DNA of 5,118 nucleotides from DRYM01 sp964526225 (lineage in GTDB: Archaea > Thermoproteota > Thermoprotei_A > EX4484-217-1), in the NCBI GenBank assembly GCA_964526225.1, contig CAZGLL010000051.1, forward strand, positions 1 to 5,118, given 5' to 3'. Of this stretch, positions 1-4,159 are shown one piece after another. The notes beneath the pieces were generated by a model that was not told where the DNA came from, made no database searches, and saw only the letters and a list, made by a program, of their open reading frames with translations. Numbering within the stretch: the stretch's first letter is position 1; every line of letters begins with the position of its first letter. Both the position numbers and the translations under genes were made by a program.

Positions 1-468
1 GAACCATAGTTCTCCAGGTATTGAGAATTTTACTTCAGAACCTAGGAAGTAAAGTATTGTTTCCCCCCTATAGTACGTGTATCCGAGGCCCGCTACGAGA
101 CTGAAAGCTATAATTGCTGAAATTACGGAGACCGCTTTCCACTGAGCAATGTTTAATTGCCTAAATTTTAATGAAAGAGAAGCTACTATAAGCCCTTCAA
201 TACCCTTAATAACCAGTGTTCCTGGAGCATAATGCGGATATCCCAAGTATAAATCTGCTAAGGCAGAACCTAAGCCTCCAGCAATTGTCCCTACAATAGC
301 TCCTCCTAATAATGCGGCAGTATATACCATAGTTTCTCCAAGGTTGAAGAAGCCCTTTGTTGCTGGTGTTTCAACTACTATAACTGAGGTTGCTGCGAAA
401 ACTAGAGCAGTAAATGTTGCAATATATGCTGTAGTTCTAGCTCTTACCGCTCTCGAAGCTTTAGCCAC
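1..468 (-). CDS. ECF transporter S component (substrate-binding membrane subunit), partial, probably vitamin B6-related
   Basis: This gene runs off the left edge; 156 codons are present and the C-terminus is missing. The start is GTG at 468, 6 nt after the pdxT stop (TAA 477-475) and in the same frame, with a GAGGT ribosome binding site (481-477) 8 nt upstream. The protein is hydrophobic: a basic N-terminus, a first membrane helix at about residues 13-32, a FNLGE motif at 41-45, a second helix at about 47-62, a Gly-rich AGGLGSALADLYLGYP segment at 63-78, then APGTLVIKGIEGL at 81-93 running into another helix, and a helix at about 111-130. This order (FNLGE, GGxGSALADL, GYPxYAPxTLxIKGxEGL) is what I recognise from the ECF S-component group related to PF07155/DUF1393. 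Such proteins bind a vitamin and work with a shared EcfT-EcfA module, not seen here. Operon position after pdxS-pdxT suggests a B6 vitamer or precursor as substrate; that is inference. Family members related to thiamin-precursor or riboflavin transport are the alternative. Confidence 0.82.
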   Translation of the reverse strand, partial: MAKASRAVRARTTAYIATFTALVFAATSVIVVETPATKGFFNLGETMVYTAALLGGAIVGTIAGGLGSALADLYLGYPHYAPGTLVIKGIEGLIVASLSLKFRQLNIAQWKAVSVISAIIAFSLVAGLGYTYYRGETILYFLGSEVKFSIPGELWF

Positions 469-474
469 ATCAGT

Positions 475-1077
475 TTACCTCTTAATAATGCTTATGAATA
501 GTTCGTGGAATCTTGTATCGTTCGTTAGTTCCGGATGGAACGTTGTTGCAAGCATATGTTTTTGAAGTGCGGCAACAACTACATTATCTAGTTTAGCTAA
601 AAGGATAGTGTCGTTCCAAACATTAACTATTGCTGGTGCTCTAATGAAAACTCCTCGAAACGGTTTGTCGCCTAGTTTTTCTACTTTAAGGTCTATTTCG
701 AAGCTTTCCCTTTGCCTACCGTAGTAGTTTCTAACGACTTCAATATCCATTACTCTGAGCAGTGGTTGTTCGATAACTCCTACAACACGGTCTCTTACAT
801 TCTTAGCTAACATTATTGCTCCAGCACATGTTCCGAAAGCTGGTAGTCCCTCTCTAATGTATTCTCTTAAAGCGTTTAGTACACCCATTCTTTTAGCGAG
901 CTTACCTATTGTTGTACTTTCGCCTCCCGGAATAACTATTCCGTCTACATCCTTTAACTCATGAATTTTCTTTACAAGAACCACTTTGCCACTAACTTTT
1001 TGTTTTTCCATAGCCTTTTCCAGCATGAACTTGTGTTCGTAAACTCCTCCTTGATACGCTAGAACACCTACTTTCAC
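475..1077 (-). CDS. pdxT: Pyridoxal 5'-phosphate synthase glutaminase subunit PdxT
   Basis: PdxT hydrolyses glutamine and passes ammonia to PdxS for PLP synthesis in the cytoplasm. From the start chosen here the protein has 200 residues, the usual family length. It shows the N-terminal MKVGVLAYQGGVYEH, the oxyanion-loop PGGEST (residues 50-55), the nucleophile elbow GTCAGA with Cys84, the NYYGRQRESFE stretch (117-127), FIRAP (144-148), and the His181/Glu183 pair in TFHPEL. The triad is therefore intact. The longest open frame begins at GTG 1086, but that codon lies inside the GAGGTG ribosome binding site (1089-1084). GTG 1077, 6 nt after that site, gives the standard family N-terminus, so I use it. 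The pdxS stop (1081-1079) is 1 nt upstream of this start, which implies translational coupling. The last sense codons plus the stop (AAG AGG TAA) carry the ribosome binding site of the following transporter gene. Confidence 0.96.
   Translation of the reverse strand: MKVGVLAYQGGVYEHKFMLEKAMEKQKVSGKVVLVKKIHELKDVDGIVIPGGESTTIGKLAKRMGVLNALREYIREGLPAFGTCAGAIMLAKNVRDRVVGVIEQPLLRVMDIEVVRNYYGRQRESFEIDLKVEKLGDKPFRGVFIRAPAIVNVWNDTILLAKLDNVVVAALQKHMLATTFHPELTNDTRFHELFISIIKR
477..481 (-). promoter_or_regulatory. Ribosome binding site of the ECF S-component gene
   Basis: GAGGT is formed by the last Arg codon and stop codon of pdxT, 8 nt before GTG 468. An ATG at 470 overlaps the proposed start but its frame closes after eight codons, so it is not the start. 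Confidence 0.65.
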
Positions 1078-1078
1078 A

Positions 1079-2128
1079 CTAGACACCTCTTACTTGGAGA
1101 AGTTCTTCTGGTTTAAGCTTGCGAATATCTATTCCCATCATGCTCTTGGACTCACTTATCATACTCTGCGCTTCAACAACAGCTTCCGGATCATCCCACA
1201 TGCTAGTAGCTAAGACTATTGCTTCAGCCCTATTTCTAGGGTCTTGGCTTTTGAATATTCCTGACCCTACGAATACTCCGTCAGCGCCGAGCCACATCAT
1301 TAATGCTGCATCTGCTGGTGTAGCTATTCCTCCGGCAGCGAAGTTGACAACTGGAAGTCTTCCAAGCTTAGCTGTTAAATCAACCAGTTCGTATGGTACA
1401 CCATATTCTCTAGCTTTTCTCATTCTCTCCTCTGGCGGTAGTTTTCGAAGAATTGCTATCTCGTTCATTATCAACTTCATGTGTCTAACAGCTTCAGCAA
1501 CGTTTCCTGTACCTGCTTCTCCTTTTGTCCTAATCATAGAGGCTCCTTCAGTTATTCTTCTAAGTGCTTCACCTAAATCCCTAGCTCCGTTAACGAATGG
1601 TACTTTGAATTCCCACTTGTTTATATGGTGTTTTTCATCTACAGGGGTTAGTACTTCGCTTTCATCTATCATGTCTACTCCTACTGTTTCAAGAATTCTA
1701 GCTTCCATGTAATGGCCTATTCTAACTTTGGCCATGACAGGTATTGTTATGCTATTCATAACCTCCTCTATTATCTTAACATCGGCCATTCTAGCTACTC
1801 CACCAGCTCTTCGAACATCGTATGGTAGCTTGTCTAAAACCATTACTGAAACAGCTCCAGCGTCTTCAGCTATTTGCGCTTGTTCAACGTTTGTTACATC
1901 CATACATACGCCGCCTTTCTGGAATACTGGAAAACCATATTTAACCCTTAAAGTGCCTCTTTTAGGTACGCTTATTGTTTCAGGTAGTGTTTCTGGACCA
2001 TATTTAAACCATAGTCCATCAGATTTAAGTTCGTCAGCTAATTCACTTAATCTATAGAAGAAGTCGACAATAGTTTCGAAACCAACATTGTATACTCTAC
2101 TATTTCCAAATGGAGAATTGGAGCTCAT
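1079..2128 (-). CDS. pdxS: Pyridoxal 5'-phosphate synthase lyase subunit PdxS
   Basis: PdxS makes PLP from ribose 5-phosphate, glyceraldehyde 3-phosphate and ammonia, as a (beta/alpha)8 barrel that forms a dodecamer with PdxT bound outside. From ATG 2128 the protein has 349 residues. Residues about 27-60 (LADELKSDGLWFKYGPETLPE...) are the extension seen in archaeal PdxS and absent from the roughly 294-residue bacterial enzyme. The core then follows closely: FQKGGVCMDVTNVEQAQIAE with the conserved Asp77, PVMAKVRIGH with the Schiff-base Lys134, DESEVLTP, ASMIRTKGEAGTGN with the second Lys202, PVVNFAAGGIATPADAALM, and GADGVFVGSGIFKS. The C-terminus (PEELLQVRGV) matches the family's usual tail. 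The open frame extends to GTG 2194, which would add 22 residues (KRTKEKTLIQVFSL...) encoded across a perfect inverted repeat and the proposed TATA box, so the shorter start is preferred. No ribosome binding site precedes ATG 2128, as expected for a first gene with a short leader. Confidence 0.96.
   Translation of the reverse strand: MSSNSPFGNSRVYNVGFETIVDFFYRLSELADELKSDGLWFKYGPETLPETISVPKRGTLRVKYGFPVFQKGGVCMDVTNVEQAQIAEDAGAVSVMVLDKLPYDVRRAGGVARMADVKIIEEVMNSITIPVMAKVRIGHYMEARILETVGVDMIDESEVLTPVDEKHHINKWEFKVPFVNGARDLGEALRRITEGASMIRTKGEAGTGNVAEAVRHMKLIMNEIAILRKLPPEERMRKAREYGVPYELVDLTAKLGRLPVVNFAAGGIATPADAALMMWLGADGVFVGSGIFKSQDPRNRAEAIVLATSMWDDPEAVVEAQSMISESKSMMGIDIRKLKPEELLQVRGV
1084..1089 (-). 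promoter_or_regulatory. Ribosome binding site that sets the pdxT start
   Basis: GAGGTG lies 6 nt upstream of GTG 1077 and inside the last codons of pdxS. It overlaps the alternative GTG 1086, which therefore cannot be the start served by this site. Termination on pdxS would leave the ribosome at the pdxT start. Confidence 0.75.
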
Positions 2129-2149
2129 GTGAGTTACCGAGTTAGTTAT

Positions 2150-2183
2150 TAAAGAAAAAACTTGTATTAAAGTTTTTTCTTTA
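2150..2183. repeat. Perfect 14-bp inverted repeat at the pdxS promoter, candidate operator
   Basis: The left arm TAAAGAAAAAACTT (2150-2163) and right arm AAGTTTTTTCTTTA (2170-2183) are exact reverse complements, separated by the 6 nt GTATTA. The palindrome covers the candidate pdxS TATA box and ends 21 bp upstream of ATG 2128. The symmetry fits a dimeric repressor that blocks TBP/TFB binding, but no regulator is encoded next to it. As RNA from an upstream start it could also form an AU-rich hairpin. A terminator role is unlikely because no gene ends here; the flanking genes diverge. Confidence 0.6.
2165..2171 (-). promoter_or_regulatory. Candidate TATA box of the pdxS-pdxT-transporter operon
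   Basis: TTTAATA on the minus strand, preceded by an A-rich stretch that could serve as a BRE, is centred about 40 nt upstream of ATG 2128. Archaeal initiation about 26 nt downstream of the TATA centre would give a leader of about 14 nt. The element occupies the middle of the 2150-2183 inverted repeat. A second TTTAATA (2153-2147) is too close to ATG 2128 to fit well, though it could serve a leaderless transcript if initiation is unusually close. Confidence 0.45.
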
Positions 2184-2220
2184 GTTCTCTTCACTATTTA
2201 GCGCATAAATACTAAATACC

Positions 2221-2228
2221 CTATAATG
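2221..2228 (+). promoter_or_regulatory. Candidate TATA box for the 2263 membrane-protein gene
   Basis: CTATAATG is centred about 38 nt upstream of the TTG start at 2263. Initiation about 26 nt downstream would fall near 2250, just at the GGAGGT ribosome binding site. Other TATA-like stretches at 2204-2210 and 2233-2241 compete, so the assignment is tentative. Confidence 0.35.
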
Positions 2229-2249
2229 CTATTTTCTATAAGCTAAAGT

Positions 2250-2255
2250 GGAGGT
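2250..2255 (+). promoter_or_regulatory. Strong ribosome binding site for the TTG start at 2263
   Basis: GGAGGT lies 7 nt upstream of TTG 2263. This near-ideal match and spacing favour the TTG over the in-frame GTG 2281 and ATG 2284 further in. Confidence 0.7.
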
Positions 2256-2262
2256 ATAGGCA

Positions 2263-2661
2263 TTGGTTGCTGGATTACTAGTGATGCTACTTATTTACTT
2301 CATTTTAATAGTTATTTCGAGTATACCTCTTTGGCTAGCTTCGAAAATACTTGGCTTAAAGAAGTCAAGTCTTCTCAACGCCATAGTAGCTACTGTAGCG
2401 GGAGGAATAGTTACAGTTGTAGTTTACGCTTTTGTAATTGCAATTACGAGTTCATGGCTTCTATCGTTAATCCTAGGCTTCATAGCTTACCTTTGGATTA
2501 TAAAGAACGTTTACGATGTTGGCTGGGGTAAAGCAGCACTACTCTACATAGTTTCCGTTTTAACAGTTATTGTGTTAGCAGCTATAATCACAGTAGTACT
2601 CCTTATATTTGCAATTCCAATAACATTTCCGCACCCAGTAGGTCCAATGCCCCACATATAA
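2263..2661 (+). CDS. Small four-helix membrane protein of unknown function
   Basis: I do not recognise this 132-residue protein. It is almost entirely hydrophobic, with four likely membrane helices at about residues 3-27, 38-62, 65-80 and 90-118. A short polar loop KNVYDVGWGKA (81-91) before the last helix resembles loops I associate with small uncharacterised archaeal membrane proteins, and a basic loop GLKKSS (31-36) follows helix 1. The C-terminus is a Pro-rich tail, PITFPHPVGPMPHI, with two His and one Met. No catalytic motif, signal peptidase site or transporter signature is visible. The TTG start is supported by GGAGGT 7 nt upstream. The gene is divergent from pdxS and shares the 2129-2262 promoter region with it; the 89-residue gene follows 48 nt downstream on the same strand and may be co-transcribed. 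A link to B6 metabolism is possible but rests only on position. Confidence 0.75.
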   Translation: MVAGLLVMLLIYFILIVISSIPLWLASKILGLKKSSLLNAIVATVAGGIVTVVVYAFVIAITSSWLLSLILGFIAYLWIIKNVYDVGWGKAALLYIVSVLTVIVLAAIITVVLLIFAIPITFPHPVGPMPHI

Positions 2662-2688
2662 GCTTAAATTGTATCTAAATGTAGATGG

Positions 2689-2711
2689 AAATTAAGAGGT
2701 GTTCTTAATTT
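2689..2711 (+). promoter_or_regulatory. Hairpin enclosing the ribosome binding site of the 89-residue gene
   Basis: AAATTAAGA (2689-2697) and TCTTAATTT (2703-2711) are perfect reverse complements with a 5-nt loop GGTGT. In the mRNA the GAGGTG ribosome binding site would sit in the loop and upper stem, and the first two bases of the UUG start would be in the stem base. This could limit translation or respond to temperature, but the stem has one G-C pair only and may be melted at high growth temperature. Confidence 0.45.
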
Positions 2712-2979
2712 GGCTAAGAAGTTTAATGTTAAACTAAATGTTGAAGGTGACGAATGGGTTATTAGAGATGTTCCAGCAGACGATCATGAATCAGCTGCTA
2801 GAGCAGTACTTACAGTTCTAGGTCTTGAAGAAGCTGATGTCGAAGTTAAAATGGTTTTTGACGGAGAAAAAAGGGTAAATGGGGGAACAGTCAAACTACA
2901 TTACGTAGTTAGATGGCATCATGATCTTCTTAGGTTTTATAGGGAATTCAAAATGTGGAATCCTGATAGAGAAAATTAA
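2710..2979 (+). CDS. Small soluble protein of unknown function, 89 residues
   Basis: I recognise no family. The protein is charged, has no Cys, and appears soluble and cytoplasmic. Its predicted pattern is a strand at residues 4-11 (KFNVKLNV), a strand at 15-20, a helix at 25-38 (DHESAARAVLTVLG), a strand at 43-51 (DVEVKMVFD), a strand at 60-68 (TVKLHYVVR), and a C-terminal helix WHHDLLRFYREFKMW (69-83). This looks like a compact alpha/beta fold with a helix rich in aromatic and basic residues. The start is TTG 2710, with GAGGTG (2696-2701) 8 nt upstream; the next candidate starts lie inside the first strands. Amino-acid composition is balanced and codon use resembles the neighbours, which supports a real gene. 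It lies 48 nt after the membrane-protein gene and ends 20 nt from the convergent phoU-like gene. An AT-rich stretch (2663-2669, CTTAAAT) could be its own TATA box. Confidence 0.78.
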   Translation: MAKKFNVKLNVEGDEWVIRDVPADDHESAARAVLTVLGLEEADVEVKMVFDGEKRVNGGTVKLHYVVRWHHDLLRFYREFKMWNPDREN

Positions 2980-2999
2980 GGTTAAACTTGTATAGTACC

Positions 3000-4058
3000 C
3001 TACCTTCTAGGAGGTTCAAGTAGTAAGCTTATGACATGTTCAGATATGTCCATACTGTAGAAGCCTATTCTCTTAAAGCTTTCAAGAATAATTCTTAAAG
3101 ATAACGCTTTCCTCATAACATCTCCTCCCGAATAGAGTATGTATCTTAAAATGTTATCTTCCATAACCCTCATTTCCCATGACCTATCTATTACGTCATG
3201 TGCTGTAATAGAATCTCTCTTAAATAATGCCTTAATTGCTGAAAGGTAAAGTTCTAACGCGTAGTTTCCGTACTCGTAAATTGCATCTCTTATTTTATCA
3301 TCTAACCTTACATTTTCACTCATAAGCTTCTTTAAAGATTCAGCTATTCTAACAACATGGTCAGCTATTCTTTCTATGGATTTAGAGATCATTACGTATT
3401 CTACACTTTCCCTAACATTTGATAAGCCTACTTCATGAGGCAATATGAGTCCTAGGGCAACTAGGTTCATTTGCCTAACAATGTATAGGTAAAATTTGTC
3501 TACATCATCATCTCTCTTAACTATATCGTCTAGAGATTCAATATTTGGCTCTCTAACATTAGATATAACATCTGATATCATATAGTATGTTGTACTAGAC
3601 ATTCTCCTTAGAGCGGTTTTTAAGGGAAGTTCAGAGTAGCCGGCTAAGCACTGTACAACCATTAGGTTCTTAGCTTCCTCAACAACTTCCACGCCAATAA
3701 GAGACCTTGCCATGTAGTCCCTTATTATTTCCCTTTGCTTACGTGTTCCATCAGCTAAAACAACCTTTATAGTATTATATCCTAGAAGGTATCTAGCAAC
3801 GAACTCTCTAAGAGCTATTGTAGGGCTCATTCTAGGAGTTATTTTAAGAACTGTTTCAAGATTTACTCTACCTTCCTTAGCTAAAGATATTTTAAGGGAG
3901 TTATCTGGTTGAGGAACTATTACAACGTAATCTCCGGGCTTAAGATTAACCTTCTTAACCCACTCCTTAGGTAAAGACACTATGAGTGTTGCTCCACCAG
4001 TTAACTGAACCTTCCTTAGAACACCTTCAGAAACAGGATTTTTCCTAATAGCTCCCAT
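3000..4058 (-). CDS. AbrB-domain PhoU-family phosphate uptake regulator
   Basis: This 352-residue protein joins an N-terminal SpoVT/AbrB swapped-hairpin domain (about residues 14-58: LRKVQLTGGATLIVSLPKEW, then KPGDYVVIV) to two helical PhoU repeats. PhoU metal-binding-type acidic clusters are visible at 182-187 (RDDDVD), 227-240 (SIERIADHVVRIAE) and 326-342 (ESFKRIGFYSMDISEHV). Proteins with this layout are common in archaea and annotated as phosphate uptake regulators; they are thought to sense or modulate phosphate transport and perhaps bind DNA through the AbrB part. No pst transporter gene is in the window, so its partner is unknown. ATG 4058 is the first possible start, since an in-frame TAG lies two codons upstream. 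GAGG directly abuts the ATG and cannot act as a normal ribosome binding site, so short-leader initiation is likely. The gene converges on the 89-residue gene and diverges from the dehydrogenase gene. Confidence 0.9.
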   Translation of the reverse strand: MGAIRKNPVSEGVLRKVQLTGGATLIVSLPKEWVKKVNLKPGDYVVIVPQPDNSLKISLAKEGRVNLETVLKITPRMSPTIALREFVARYLLGYNTIKVVLADGTRKQREIIRDYMARSLIGVEVVEEAKNLMVVQCLAGYSELPLKTALRRMSSTTYYMISDVISNVREPNIESLDDIVKRDDDVDKFYLYIVRQMNLVALGLILPHEVGLSNVRESVEYVMISKSIERIADHVVRIAESLKKLMSENVRLDDKIRDAIYEYGNYALELYLSAIKALFKRDSITAHDVIDRSWEMRVMEDNILRYILYSGGDVMRKALSLRIILESFKRIGFYSMDISEHVISLLLEPPRR

Positions 4059-4092
4059 CCTCTATATATCGTAATTAGAGCTTCTCTGTGAA

Positions 4093-4100
4093 TATTTAAA
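4093..4100 (-). promoter_or_regulatory. Candidate TATA box of the AbrB-PhoU gene
   Basis: TTTAAATA on the minus strand, centred about 38 nt upstream of ATG 4058, predicts a leader of about 12 nt without a usable ribosome binding site. It lies 16 bp from the divergent TATA candidate at 4117-4124. Confidence 0.5.
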
Positions 4101-4116
4101 CTCTATAGTATATCAA

Positions 4117-4124
4117 CTTATAAC
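4117..4124 (+). promoter_or_regulatory. Candidate TATA box of the dehydrogenase gene
   Basis: CTTATAAC is centred about 39 nt upstream of the proposed GTG 4160 start and predicts initiation near 4146. Its right half overlaps the left arm of the inverted repeat at 4121-4148, and the predicted start falls in the right arm. Confidence 0.5.
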
Positions 4125-4148
4125 GAAATAGCGAAATATGTTTCGTTA
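4121..4148. repeat. Inverted repeat with internal direct repeat, candidate operator of the dehydrogenase gene
   Basis: TAACGAAA (4121-4128) and TTTCGTTA (4141-4148) are exact reverse complements separated by 12 nt. Within it CGAAATA occurs twice, at 4124-4130 and 4132-4138, with an 8-bp period. Position over the TATA box and the predicted transcription start suits a repressor site. It is also within reach of the divergent AbrB-PhoU promoter. Confidence 0.5.
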
Positions 4149-4159
4149 AAACGCCTCGT

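Noticed and set aside
344..565. Plus-strand open frame of 73 codons across the pdxT/transporter junction
   Set aside because: It lies antisense to two genes with clear family motifs, and its protein shows no recognisable pattern.
1119..2057. Two plus-strand open frames (1119-1712 and 1728-2057) opposite pdxS
   Set aside because: They are antisense shadows of a highly conserved enzyme gene; their Ser/Thr/Ile-rich products look like reverse-complement translations.
2129..2194. 22-residue N-terminal extension of PdxS from GTG 2194
   Set aside because: It has no ribosome binding site, runs through a perfect inverted repeat and TATA-like sequence, and exceeds the usual archaeal PdxS length.
2197..2247. 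TTTAGC / GCTAAA 6-bp inverted pair flanking the divergent promoter
   Set aside because: The arms are short and about 39 nt apart; such a pair is expected by chance in AT-rich sequence.
2331..2531. Plus-strand open frame of 66 codons inside the membrane-protein gene
   Set aside because: It is out of frame with a gene that has a strong ribosome binding site and coherent membrane helices, and it has no such site itself.
2980..2999. Possible bidirectional terminator between the convergent genes
   Set aside because: The 20-nt gap contains no convincing hairpin or long T-run; only weak 4-5 bp complementarity reaches into the coding ends.
4138..4149. ATG TTT CGT TAA mini-frame upstream of the dehydrogenase gene, as a leader peptide
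   Set aside because: Three codons in AT-rich promoter DNA are expected by chance, and the ATG precedes the predicted transcription start near 4146.
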